A stretch of 64,000 nt of DNA from Faecalibacterium sp. (GTDB lineage Bacteria > Bacillota > Clostridia > Oscillospirales > Ruminococcaceae). Location: the NCBI GenBank assembly GCA_022652735.1, contig JALCRP010000001.1:1-64000 (forward strand). Direction: 5' to 3'. Under the pieces are notes generated by a model that saw only the letters and a list, made by a program, of their open reading frames with translations, did no database searches and was not told where the DNA came from. The stretch's first letter is position 1; the number at the start of each line of letters is the position of its first letter. A program made the translations under genes and the position numbers. Shown piece after piece: positions 47,670 through 56,305 of the stretch.

Positions 47670-48620
47670 ATGCAAGCACCGGCAGCAACCAAAAGGATGC
47701 CGCAGGTTCAGCATCATAAAGGCGTCAGCTACGCAAAATGGGGCTATATCTTTTTGATTCCCTTCTTTGTCGTATTTACCGTTTTTACGCTGTACCCGCT
47801 ACTTTCCACATTCTATTACAGCTTTTTCGAGTATTACCGCAGCGGCCTGAAGGAAATCGGCCCAAATTTTATTGGCCTCGCCAATTATGTCACCCTATTT
47901 GAGGGCAGTGATCTCCCCAAATACGCCGGAAACACGTTCATCATGTGGTTTTTGGGCTTTGTTCCACAGATCGTGATTTCTTTGGCGCTGGCTTCGTGGT
48001 TTACGGATACGCGCCTAAAGCTGAAAGGGCAGGGCTTTTTCAAGACGGTTATCTACCTGCCGAACGTCATCATGGCTTCCGCATTCGCCATGCTGTTTTT
48101 CACGGTGTTTTCCATCTCCGGCCCGGTCAACCAGATTCTCGTGAAAATGGGCCTGATGAACGCCAACAGCATGTATGATTGGATGAACTTTACCGCTTCA
48201 ACGCGCGGTTTGGTTGCCCTGATGAACTTTTTGATGTGGTTCGGCAACACGACCATCATGCTGATGGCCGCGATCATGGGCATTGACCCGACCCTGTTTG
48301 AGGCGGCTGAAATCGACGGTGCTTCCCCGATGCAGCAGTTTTGGAGTATCACGATCCCGCTGATTCGCCCGATCTTGATTTATGTGGTGATTACCAGCAT
48401 GATCGGCGGCATCCAGATGTTCGATGTACCGCAGGTTCTGACAAAAGGCCTTGGTACGCCGAACCGTACCACGACTACGCTGGTGATGTTCCTGAACAAC
48501 CACCTCTACAGCAAGAACTATGGTTTGGCCGGCGCGGTATCCATGATCCTGTTTATCATTGCGCTGGTATTGAGCCTCATCGTATTCCGCTTCAATACAG
48601 CAGGAAAGGAGAAGAAGTAA
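47670..48620 (+). CDS. Carbohydrate ABC transporter permease (MalF/UgpA type)
   Basis: 316 aa, six membrane segments. The cytoplasmic EAA loop that contacts the ATPase is present as EAAEIDGASPMQQFWSITIP. It forms the channel together with the product of the next gene, whose ATG follows its stop by 1 bp. No ATPase is encoded in the operon, as is common where one MsmX/MsiK-type ATPase serves several sugar importers. Confidence 0.95.
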   Translation: MQAPAATKRMPQVQHHKGVSYAKWGYIFLIPFFVVFTVFTLYPLLSTFYYSFFEYYRSGLKEIGPNFIGLANYVTLFEGSDLPKYAGNTFIMWFLGFVPQIVISLALASWFTDTRLKLKGQGFFKTVIYLPNVIMASAFAMLFFTVFSISGPVNQILVKMGLMNANSMYDWMNFTASTRGLVALMNFLMWFGNTTIMLMAAIMGIDPTLFEAAEIDGASPMQQFWSITIPLIRPILIYVVITSMIGGIQMFDVPQVLTKGLGTPNRTTTTLVMFLNNHLYSKNYGLAGAVSMILFIIALVLSLIVFRFNTAGKEKK

Positions 48621-48621
48621 C

Positions 48622-49497
48622 ATGGCTGAAACAAAGCTTCGCGTCAATGCCGAAAAGCCGTCCGTCGGTTTGGTTTTGCGCCGGATCTTTTCTTACTTTG
48701 TGCTGATTCTCCTGACGGTGATGTGCCTGTTCTGGTTCTATCTGCTGTTTGTAAACTCAACGCGTTCGCATGCAGCCATTAGCCTCGGTTTTTCTGTGCT
48801 GCCGGGGAATCGCCTGCTTACAAACCTGAAAAATGCACTGGCAACTGAGGACATTCCCATCCTGCGCGGTATGCTGAACAGCCTGATTGTTGCGGGCGGC
48901 AGCGCCTTCCTCAGCGTATACTTTTCTGCGCTGACGGCCTATGCCGTACATGTGTACTCTTTCCGGCTAAAAAAGTTTGCCTACTATTTCATCCTCATGA
49001 TTATGATGATCCCGACACAGGTTTCCGCGCTGGGCTTTCTGCGCATGATTACAAAGATGCACCTGATGAACAGCCTGATTCCTTTGATTGTCCCGACGAT
49101 TGCGGCGCCGATGACGTTCTTCTTCCTGATTCAGTATATGGAGGGCGGCTTGCCGCTGGAAGTGGTTGAGGCGGCCCGTATTGATGGCAGCGGCGAGTTT
49201 GCCACGTTCAACCGCATCGTACTTCCTATCATGAAGCCGGCGTGTGCCGTGCAGGCGATCTTCACCTTTGTGGCAAACTGGAATAACTACTTCATCCCGA
49301 ACCTGTTGCTGAGCAACAAAGAGGTCAAAACTCTGCCGGTTATGATCTATATGCTGCGCAGCGCAGACTTTTTGAAGTTCGATATGGCCAAAGTTTATAT
49401 GACCATTACGATTGCGATTCTGCCTGTTATCATTGTTTACCTCCTCCTCTCGAAATACATTGTGCGCGGTGTTGCTCTTGGTAGTGTAAAAGGTTAA
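48622..49497 (+). CDS. Carbohydrate ABC transporter permease (MalG/UgpE type)
   Basis: 291 aa, six membrane segments, EAA loop EAARIDGSGEFATFNRIVLP. Starts 1 bp after the stop of the first permease (AGGAG at the end of that gene). Partner permease for import of the sugar bound by the lipoprotein at 46164. Confidence 0.95.
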   Translation: MAETKLRVNAEKPSVGLVLRRIFSYFVLILLTVMCLFWFYLLFVNSTRSHAAISLGFSVLPGNRLLTNLKNALATEDIPILRGMLNSLIVAGGSAFLSVYFSALTAYAVHVYSFRLKKFAYYFILMIMMIPTQVSALGFLRMITKMHLMNSLIPLIVPTIAAPMTFFFLIQYMEGGLPLEVVEAARIDGSGEFATFNRIVLPIMKPACAVQAIFTFVANWNNYFIPNLLLSNKEVKTLPVMIYMLRSADFLKFDMAKVYMTITIAILPVIIVYLLLSKYIVRGVALGSVKG

Positions 49498-49546
49498 TCC
49501 CGCTTCATTTCCTTCCATCCTTCTTCAGGAGAAAATGGAGAACAAA

Positions 49547-49595
49547 AGAAACCCGGTGCCGGTTCGTAAGAACCGGCACCGGGTTTCTTGCTTTT
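49547..49595. terminator. Strong terminator between the ABC operon and the ECF sigma gene
   Basis: A perfect 19-bp inverted repeat (49547-49565 with 49570-49588) with a GTAA loop, followed on the plus strand by TTGCTTTTT; the minus face is followed by a weaker TTTTG run. It closes both converging transcription units. Confidence 0.92.
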
Positions 49596-49602
49596 TATGG
49601 TT

Positions 49603-51498
49603 TTAGGCCGCCTGTGCGTCCTTTTGCCAGATAACCTTTCCGTTGATCGTTACCTGCACAACGCGGCTGGTATCCAGCGGCTCATCAAAGAAGTTTGTCA
49701 TCTGGATATTACTTTGTTCCCCATCGTCCATTACGGTAACAGCGTTGCAATAGTTTTCCGCCATTGTGCCATCATCCAGCACAATCCCAATTTCCGGGCT
49801 GAGGGATTCTTCTGTCATTTCGCCATTGCCGTTTACGGTAATGCCGATCGGTGAAATTTCCACATCCGTAGTCTGCCACGGCTGCATATCCAGCGTACAG
49901 GGCACCGAAATGCTGGCCGTTGCAGCCTGCAGGGCAAATGTCACATCCCACTGGCCCTCTACGCAAGCATCATATTCATTCGTTGAATACCACAAATGCA
50001 TTTCGGAAGGTTCCACACCGTCCGGCAGCTCTAAAATTTGTTCCTGCTGTGCCGAATATTCCCAATTTCTGCCGCGGTGGATTTTTTGCCCGACATCCAC
50101 GTTTGCAACTTCGGCGTCATATGCATTGCCGGCCGCATCCACCAAAAAGAAATTGGCAGAGTCATACCATGCGTCGTCGTCCGGGTCAGTTAGGATATGC
50201 AGCATATTGCCTACCACGCCGCCGTTCAAAATCTTCAGCCACGGTGCACTGGGAAGCGGCGTACTGCTTACCGCTTTCAGCGTTTGGAGTTTTCCGCTTT
50301 CCAACAGCTGATACAGCGGGCCGTCCAGCGAGCCGTTAAGCCAGTAGCTGTCCGCCGTAATGCAGCTGCCCAGCGCCGGGTTCGGGTTTTCTTTCTGGAT
50401 TTGCGCTACCGTATAGCCGGTATCCACCGATTCCTGATCGTGGCATTGCGAAAGGATATTGTACAGGTGAAGTGTTACCTTTTTGCCGGAAAGGTTTTCG
50501 CCGCGGCGGCTTGTGCCTACGATCCGCACAACCACCGTGCCGTCGTCGCGGCGGTAAACATTATCACACATAGTATCCGCGATGCCGTCGATCGTGAAAT
50601 CCTCCAGCATCGTTGTATCGTCCAGCCGGTTTTGGCCGGAAAGATCCTGCAGGCCGACATAGATGATAGCGGTATCGCCGTCGTTCATCGCGGCAATTAC
50701 CTCCATGCGAATTTCCTGCGCCGTCGTTTCCTTCTCGATTGGCGTAATATAGGCGAGCGTCTGGCGGCTAAGCATACTCAGCTTTTCGGCCAAGCCCGGC
50801 ACAGCCGCCAACACGCCTGTTGCGCAGGCCATTGCAAGCGCAAAGGAAACAGCCATTGCGCATGTGCGCCGCATTGCTCGGCCCCGTGGGCGCGCCGGGC
50901 GCGCCGATGCATGGGCAAGAATACGTCTGCGGTCCCATTCCGACAAAGAGATGCCGCTCAAAGCGTCGTCCAAAGCCTGATGTACTGTCTCGCTAGATAT
51001 CTTCACGCGACGCGGAATCCCCTCCAATCCTTTTTGCAGCCGTTCACAGGCACGTTTCAGCCGGATGCTGACCGTAGGCTGCGGAATAGAAAGTGCCCGG
51101 GCGATTTCCCCAACCGCCATATCCTCATAATACCGCAGCAGAATCACCTCGCGGTATTTCAGCGGCAATGCAAGGATTGCCTGCCGTAAGTAGCCGGCCG
51201 GATCATGCGGCGAGGCATCTTCCTCGCCCAAAATCTCCGGCATTTCTTCCACAAGGCTCACGCTGCGCGCCCAGCCGCTTTTGCGGTAATCTTTGCAGGT
51301 GTTGACAAGCACCCGCATAACAAAAGTTTTGCAGATTTTTTCAGGGTCGCCGGCGCGAAAAATCTTCAAAAAGGAATCCTGCACGGCGTCCTCGGCCTGC
51401 TCTTTGCTGCCTAGGTAAAGCAAAGCTAAGCGGAGCATTTCGTTGCCATAGCGCTCCACTAAGTTGGTCATTGCTTCATCTGTCAAAGTTGTGGGCAA
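49603..51498 (-). CDS. ECF sigma factor fused to a membrane-spanning DUF4179 domain
   Basis: 631 aa from TTG 51498; an ATG nine codons later is an alternative start. Residues about 8-75 are sigma region 2 (LYLGSKEQAEDAVQDSFLKI) and about 105-158 are region 4 (YREVILLRYYEDMAVGEIA, PTVSIRLKRACERL). A linker (about 160-208) leads to one membrane segment (about 212-232), then a long exported part (about 235-631) of DUF4179 type. ECF sigma factors direct transcription of stress genes and are normally held by a separate membrane anti-sigma factor; DUF4179 proteins usually are that separate partner, encoded just downstream. Here the two are one frame with no stop or good internal ribosome site seen. 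The gene follows the ABC/CARDB operon by 113 bp in the same direction. Confidence 0.82.
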   Translation of the reverse strand: MPTTLTDEAMTNLVERYGNEMLRLALLYLGSKEQAEDAVQDSFLKIFRAGDPEKICKTFVMRVLVNTCKDYRKSGWARSVSLVEEMPEILGEEDASPHDPAGYLRQAILALPLKYREVILLRYYEDMAVGEIARALSIPQPTVSIRLKRACERLQKGLEGIPRRVKISSETVHQALDDALSGISLSEWDRRRILAHASARPARPRGRAMRRTCAMAVSFALAMACATGVLAAVPGLAEKLSMLSRQTLAYITPIEKETTAQEIRMEVIAAMNDGDTAIIYVGLQDLSGQNRLDDTTMLEDFTIDGIADTMCDNVYRRDDGTVVVRIVGTSRRGENLSGKKVTLHLYNILSQCHDQESVDTGYTVAQIQKENPNPALGSCITADSYWLNGSLDGPLYQLLESGKLQTLKAVSSTPLPSAPWLKILNGGVVGNMLHILTDPDDDAWYDSANFFLVDAAGNAYDAEVANVDVGQKIHRGRNWEYSAQQEQILELPDGVEPSEMHLWYSTNEYDACVEGQWDVTFALQAATASISVPCTLDMQPWQTTDVEISPIGITVNGNGEMTEESLSPEIGIVLDDGTMAENYCNAVTVMDDGEQSNIQMTNFFDEPLDTSRVVQVTINGKVIWQKDAQAA

Positions 51499-51611
51499 AC
51501 CGGCCTACACTTCCTTTAGCACATGCCTCGTCCAAGCCGAGCTGTGCCTTTTCTCTCTCCCCGCGGCCACAATGCCGCGGGCCTTTTCTACTTCTTTTCT
51601 GTTTTTGGGGG

Positions 51612-53018
51612 TTATTCGTGCCGGATGGCTTCCAACGCGCTGATTTTCACGGCGCGCCCGGCCGGCGCAATGCCGGAAAGCAGGCCCACCAGCGTCGCAA
51701 AGCCCAGCGCCAGCAAAATAAGCCACGGCGGCACGATAGAAAGCGCCGCGCTGCCATCATACATATAGCTGCCCATCATTTGGCTGATCCACGACAGATC
51801 GACCGTGCCGCCAAAAAACGCCATAATCTGCGTGAGATGATTTAGCAGCGCGCTGAGCAGCAGGCTGACTACGACGCCGAACACGCCGCCGATCAGGCCA
51901 ATGCAGCCGCTCTCGATCAAAAACATGAGGCGGATCTGGTTCAGCTCACAGCCAAGCACCTTCATCACGCCGATCTCGCGTGTCCGCTCGTAAATGGCCA
52001 TCGTCATCGTGTTCATGATGTTCAGCGCAGCCACCAGTAGGCTGATTGCGGCGAGGCCGCCCAAGATTAACTGGCTTTTGCCCACGCTTTTCTGCATTTC
52101 TTCGCGCTGCTGCGACATGGAATAGGTATCATATCCAAGATCCTTGATCTGGGCTTCGACATCCTCGACGTTATCAATGTTATCCACTTTTACATAAACG
52201 TCCTGATAGCCGTTTGTCGCCTGCGCTTTGATTTTATTGGTTTTGCAGTAAGCCTGCTCCACCTTTTCCATATCCGAAAGGCGCATAATCAGGCCGCTGT
52301 CGGTAAAGTAGCCCTTGGAATAATCCGATTGCATCACGCCGACGATCACCAGCTCATACGTCGCCGCCACTTTTCTGTCGCTGTCGTTATACGTCAGCGT
52401 AAGTTTCGTGCCGTCCAGCTCGAAAAACGGCTCAACGGGGTTGCCTTGAGAATCCACATCCCCGGAGTAGCGCTGGCGCTTGGGGCTGTTTTCGCTGCGT
52501 TTGGAATCATAGAAGGAATAGGCAAAGTTCTGTCCTACTACAACCGGAATCTTATTTTTTCCGTAATCCTTATTGTCCTCAAGCCAAGTGCCGCTCAGCA
52601 AGGTAAAGCCCATTGCCTCCGGGGCATTTGGGTACAGGCCGTACATTTGCCATGTGCCGCTCTCATAGCGGCCATTGCGGCCGGCGTGCATCAAACCGTC
52701 AAAGTTTTGCATTTGGTAGTAAGGTGTCGCGGCCAAAACGTGATCGTACCCTTGGATCGAGGTCATCATTTTATCGTCCAGTGCCGGCGTCTCGCTGGAG
52801 CCGGAGCCGCCGCCGCTGTAGTTCATGATCTCGATCTGCGTCAGGTCGCCATAGCTTTGCAGCATGGCGTCCGTTTGCTTATTCATGGCGATGCCGAGGC
52901 TTATCATCACCACGATCGCGCAGGTGCCCACCACAACGCCGATTACGGTAAGGGCGGTTCGGCCTTTGCGGCGGCGCAGATTGTCCGTGGAAAGGCGGGC
53001 AAGATCAGAGATCTTCAT
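51612..53018 (-). CDS. MacB/FtsX-family ABC transporter permease
   Basis: 468 aa. The N-terminal RRKGRTALTVIGVVVGTCAI membrane segment, a large extracytoplasmic domain (about 48-315), and three C-terminal membrane segments with YERTREIGVMKVLG and GIAPAGRAVKISALEAIRHE complete an FtsX-type permease. Such permeases do mechanotransmission (export of peptides or lipoproteins, or activation of wall hydrolases) rather than classical transport. It overlaps the CARDB gene by 14 bp, and the ATPase is two genes upstream. Confidence 0.93.
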   Translation of the reverse strand: MKISDLARLSTDNLRRRKGRTALTVIGVVVGTCAIVVMISLGIAMNKQTDAMLQSYGDLTQIEIMNYSGGGSGSSETPALDDKMMTSIQGYDHVLAATPYYQMQNFDGLMHAGRNGRYESGTWQMYGLYPNAPEAMGFTLLSGTWLEDNKDYGKNKIPVVVGQNFAYSFYDSKRSENSPKRQRYSGDVDSQGNPVEPFFELDGTKLTLTYNDSDRKVAATYELVIVGVMQSDYSKGYFTDSGLIMRLSDMEKVEQAYCKTNKIKAQATNGYQDVYVKVDNIDNVEDVEAQIKDLGYDTYSMSQQREEMQKSVGKSQLILGGLAAISLLVAALNIMNTMTMAIYERTREIGVMKVLGCELNQIRLMFLIESGCIGLIGGVFGVVVSLLLSALLNHLTQIMAFFGGTVDLSWISQMMGSYMYDGSAALSIVPPWLILLALGFATLVGLLSGIAPAGRAVKISALEAIRHE

Positions 53019-54438
53019 CTTCCTGCTCCTCCATCGCTTTCTGCTTTTTTGCCTTGCGGCGGCGCAGCAGCACGACGGTTACGATCACGATGGCCAGTAC
53101 AGCGGCCACGATCAGCGCCAGCGCCCATGCGGGCAGGCCGGGCTGTACCGGGCCGTCCACGGGCATATCCTCGCCATCGGGCATATAGCTTTCCTCCGGC
53201 ATGCTTTCTTCTACCGTCGCGGAAATATTCTGCGTTTGGGTCACGGTCTGTCCGTCAGAGCCTTCATAGCTTACGGTAACAATGCCGGAAAGCTCGCCGG
53301 CCTGCACCGGGCACAGATCAAAATCGACGCTGTCCTCTGTGCCGGCGGCAAGGTTGCCCACATACTGGTTCTGCTTAGCTTCCTGGCAATTATCCGAAGC
53401 GAAATCCAGCGTCAGGTTGCTGACTGGATTTTTGCCCATATTGACAAAGGTGATCGTCGCCGTCTGTTCCTCGCCGACCATGATGGATTCCGGCACTTCG
53501 ACCTTGCTGATCTGGAAGCGGTCCGGCTGGCTGATCGGCACCGAAATCGTTGTGCCTGTGGCGTTCGCGGCCGTGCCGGCCGTCGCGCCCGTGCCGGAAA
53601 GTGTTACAGCTACCGTGCTGACACCTTTTGTGAAATCCGCCTGTGCCTGCATAGGGAACGAAACAGTTTTCGAGGTGCCGGGTTGCATGGTGCCAATGTA
53701 CTGGGTGCTGCTGCCGCTGGCAACCATGATACCCTCGCCCGGCGCAATACTAACGAGGACGTCCAAGACGTTTTCCGTGCCGGAAGAGGTAGCATAAACT
53801 GTCAGATTAAGCTTAAAATCGTCGCCCGCATTGATCGTGTTTTCGCTGAGGGAGCTGGATTTGATGATAAGCCCCGGCGCGCGCGGATCAGGGGTAGCGG
53901 TAGGTTCTGTCGTAGGGGCAGGGGTAGCCGTGCTGCTTGATGCAGCACGAGTTGCTTCCAAAATTTGCAGGTCTATATTGGGATAGCCTGCTATTTGAGC
54001 GTGAAAATCGTTATCTGTGTCATCCGTATATTTGATACCGGCTATTTCAATATAAAAGCAATCCTTATGAAAGATTGCTGTTGCTCCTTGGCCGGCAAAA
54101 TTGCCGGAAATGCTCAAATTGTTGCTTGCAGTTGTTTTTCCGCCTATACTTTGCGTTCCTGTAAAATACACTCGAAGTGTAAGGTCTGCTTTGTATAGTT
54201 CTACGCTTGTCAGAGGTTGAAATGAATCGCCAGTTCCCGTCCCTATGGCATAAGAGTTCCAGCGAGTAACACTTGCCCGGCTTCCTCCTACCGCTTCCTC
54301 TTCTGGCGTAGATGTAGCCGCTGGCGACGATGATGGCGATGGTGTTGCTGTGGGTTCTGCAAACGCCCCCACAGGCACCAACATTACCGCAAAAGCGAGC
54401 GCCGCGAGCAGAGCCGCCAAACGTTTTCCAAATTTCAT
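53005..54438 (-). CDS. Secreted, membrane-anchored CARDB-like protein of the ABC operon
   Basis: 477 aa. Signal peptide (about 1-27, ending AFA), a Thr/Pro/Ser linker (28-48), a beta-rich domain (about 55-165), another low-complexity linker, then two Ig-like CARDB-type domains (about 190-310 and 315-425). A C-terminal membrane helix (about 437-458) and an Arg/Lys-rich cytoplasmic tail follow. It sits where MacA adaptors sit in MacAB operons but has no adaptor-type hairpin. It overlaps the ATPase gene by 4 bp and the permease gene by 14 bp, so the three are made together. Probably an outer-face partner of the permease; no catalytic motif seen. Confidence 0.82.
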   Translation of the reverse strand: MKFGKRLAALLAALAFAVMLVPVGAFAEPTATPSPSSSPAATSTPEEEAVGGSRASVTRWNSYAIGTGTGDSFQPLTSVELYKADLTLRVYFTGTQSIGGKTTASNNLSISGNFAGQGATAIFHKDCFYIEIAGIKYTDDTDNDFHAQIAGYPNIDLQILEATRAASSSTATPAPTTEPTATPDPRAPGLIIKSSSLSENTINAGDDFKLNLTVYATSSGTENVLDVLVSIAPGEGIMVASGSSTQYIGTMQPGTSKTVSFPMQAQADFTKGVSTVAVTLSGTGATAGTAANATGTTISVPISQPDRFQISKVEVPESIMVGEEQTATITFVNMGKNPVSNLTLDFASDNCQEAKQNQYVGNLAAGTEDSVDFDLCPVQAGELSGIVTVSYEGSDGQTVTQTQNISATVEESMPEESYMPDGEDMPVDGPVQPGLPAWALALIVAAVLAIVIVTVVLLRRRKAKKQKAMEEQEDEDL

Positions 54439-55202
54439 GATTTCATTTCCTCTCTTTCCTTCATCTCATCTGCCAGCTCTGCAAAGAGCTTTTGCCTTGC
54501 CTGTTCTCTCTGCTGCTCCGTTTGCAGCACATTTGCCTTTACATTGCCGTCGAGGATCGTGATAACCCGATCGGCCACGCCGGCCAGCTCCGGCTCGTGC
54601 GTTACCATGATAAATGTAATGTTATGCTTTTTGGCCAGTTCCAGCATCTTAAACAATACCTGCCGTGTGGTGGCGCTGTCAAGGTTGCCGGTCGGTTCAT
54701 CGGCAAAAATCACCTCTGGCTTCGTCACAAACGCGCGCGCAATGCCCACGCGCTGCTGCTGGCCGCCGCTCATTTCCGTAGGGCGATGATGTTCCCGCCC
54801 GCCGAGGCCCATCGCTTTCAGCGCGATCTTCGCCTGATGCTCCCGCTCCTTGCGGGCAACGCCCTTAAACATCAGCGGCAAAGCCACATTTTCGATGGCG
54901 TCCATGCTGGGCAGCAAGTTGTAGCTTTGGAAAATAAAGCCCAAGTGGTTCTGCCGGAACTTCGCCAGTTGGCTTTCCGTCATGGCCGAAATTTCCTGCC
55001 CGGCGATCACGACTTTGCCGCGCGTAGGCTTTTCCAGCCCGGCCAGCTGGTTCAGCAGCGTCGATTTGCCGCTGCCCGATTGGCCCACGATACAGCACAT
55101 TTCCCCTTTTTCAATGGAAATGTCGATCTGGTTCAGCGCAACGATTTTTTCTTTTCCGACGCGATACACCTTGCGCAGGCCCTCTGTTTGGATCATTGGC
55201 AT
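54435..55202 (-). CDS. ABC transporter ATPase (MacB/LolD type)
   Basis: 255 aa from ATG 55202; an ATG at 55214 sits directly on the GGAAGG ribosome site. Walker A GQSGSGKS, Q-loop FQSYNLLP, ABC signature MSGGQQQRVGIARA, Walker B VIFADEPTGNLD and the H-loop in VTHEPE are all intact. It powers the permease encoded at 51612. First gene of the operon, transcribed from the promoter at 55257-55286, with its stop overlapping the CARDB gene start by 4 bp. Confidence 0.95.
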   Translation of the reverse strand: MPMIQTEGLRKVYRVGKEKIVALNQIDISIEKGEMCCIVGQSGSGKSTLLNQLAGLEKPTRGKVVIAGQEISAMTESQLAKFRQNHLGFIFQSYNLLPSMDAIENVALPLMFKGVARKEREHQAKIALKAMGLGGREHHRPTEMSGGQQQRVGIARAFVTKPEVIFADEPTGNLDSATTRQVLFKMLELAKKHNITFIMVTHEPELAGVADRVITILDGNVKANVLQTEQQREQARQKLFAELADEMKEREEMKS

Positions 55203-55256
55203 AGCGTTATGCATCCTTCCCGGTTTTATCCTAAAAGCTATACGAATAGAAAGCGC

Positions 55257-55286
55257 GTATTATTTCAGTCCTTTTTCTAATTTCAA
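55257..55286 (-). promoter_or_regulatory. Promoter of the ABC/CARDB operon
   Basis: On the minus strand TTGAAA (55286-55281), 18 nt, TAATAC (55262-55257). Confidence 0.55.
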
Positions 55287-55295
55287 AAATAATGT

Positions 55296-55333
55296 AAAAA
55301 GCAGGCGCAGCCCGCAGCCACGCCTGCTTTTTT
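55296..55333. terminator. Terminator after the zinc-ribbon gene
   Basis: A perfect 12-bp inverted repeat (55296-55307 with 55321-55332) with a 13-nt loop. Its outer A-T pairs give T runs on both strands. It ends the long gdpP-to-zinc-ribbon gene run. Confidence 0.88.
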
Positions 55334-55342
55334 ATGTTTTGC

Positions 55343-56272
55343 TTACTTCAAAAGGAACTGGCAGTAAAAGAACCCGCCAAACGCGATCATCGCGCAGACC
55401 AGCGCCGTCGCGGCCGGCACCCAGCGCAGAATGACCTCGGCTTTTGCATCGCGCGGGTCCATTTCTTCGTTGGCGGAAGCATCGCGTCCTCTTTTGCGGG
55501 AAGCGTCGGCAAAGCGCTCATCTTCTTCACCACGATATGCCCTGCGGTCGATTTCCCGGGTATTTCCGTCGTCGCGGGCGTGGGGCGCAGCGGTATGGGT
55601 CTGGTTCATCACGCGGGTTGGCTCTTCATCCACCGCGCCGGGCGCCACACGGGTGGGTTCATCCACCGCGTTTTCCGGCTCCATCAGGGAGCTAAGCGCA
55701 TTTTGCAGCAGGATACGATCGCTGCCGCACTCGCTGCAATACACCGTGTTTTCCTCATTCGGATGGAACGCGCCGCAGGCGCAGTACCAACCGTTTTCCA
55801 ATACCTGCGGCATATACTTCAGCTCTTTGCGGCCGATCTGGTTTTGCAACTGAGCAGCTAACTCCCGCGGAAGGCGCTTGGGCGCCGGAAGGCGCACCCG
55901 CTTATATTGTTCCAGCGCCTCGCTGCGGCGGCCGAAGAAGGCCCGCGAAAGTACTACGTCTACGCTGCCGATGGCCTGCTCCGTGACAAACACGGCATCG
56001 TCCATGCCAAACACGTCGCCCGTGCCGGCGTCCAGCTCCTCATAGCTGTAGGAATCCTCGCAAAGCGTCTCGCCCTGTGCGTTTTTACATTTGAAATGCA
56101 CCTTCAGGCCCGTCAGCGTATCGGGGCCGATGTTTTTGAACGTCAGGCAAACGGCATTGCTGCCGCTCTCCTCGCCGCGCAGCAATTCCACCCGTACAAA
56201 CTGGATCGGGCTGCCGGGCGTATAATAGTTGGCTCGGCTTTGTGCTACCGGGTTAAAGTTTTCATCTTGCAT
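55343..56272 (-). CDS. Zinc-ribbon protein with a C-terminal membrane anchor, function unknown
   Basis: 309 aa with AAGGGG 7 nt before the ATG. Residues about 20-130 form a beta-rich domain; a zinc ribbon follows with Cys164, Cys166, Cys179 and Cys182. A disordered charged stretch (about 195-280) contains two EPTRV repeats, which look like possible kinase target or peptide-docking sites, and one membrane helix lies near the C-terminus (about 285-307). The bulk is therefore cytoplasmic. It follows ftsH by 33 bp; a link with FtsH is suggested by position only. Confidence 0.75.
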   Translation of the reverse strand: MQDENFNPVAQSRANYYTPGSPIQFVRVELLRGEESGSNAVCLTFKNIGPDTLTGLKVHFKCKNAQGETLCEDSYSYEELDAGTGDVFGMDDAVFVTEQAIGSVDVVLSRAFFGRRSEALEQYKRVRLPAPKRLPRELAAQLQNQIGRKELKYMPQVLENGWYCACGAFHPNEENTVYCSECGSDRILLQNALSSLMEPENAVDEPTRVAPGAVDEEPTRVMNQTHTAAPHARDDGNTREIDRRAYRGEEDERFADASRKRGRDASANEEMDPRDAKAEVILRWVPAATALVCAMIAFGGFFYCQFLLK

Positions 56273-56305
56273 GACTGTTCCCCTTTTCCTCGTTGAAGTT
56301 GCCGC

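Noticed and set aside
51560-51581. Perfect 8-bp hairpin between the MacB-like permease and the sigma fusion gene
   Set aside because: The T-rich run lies only on the plus strand, where no gene ends, so it is not called as a terminator of the leftward operon.
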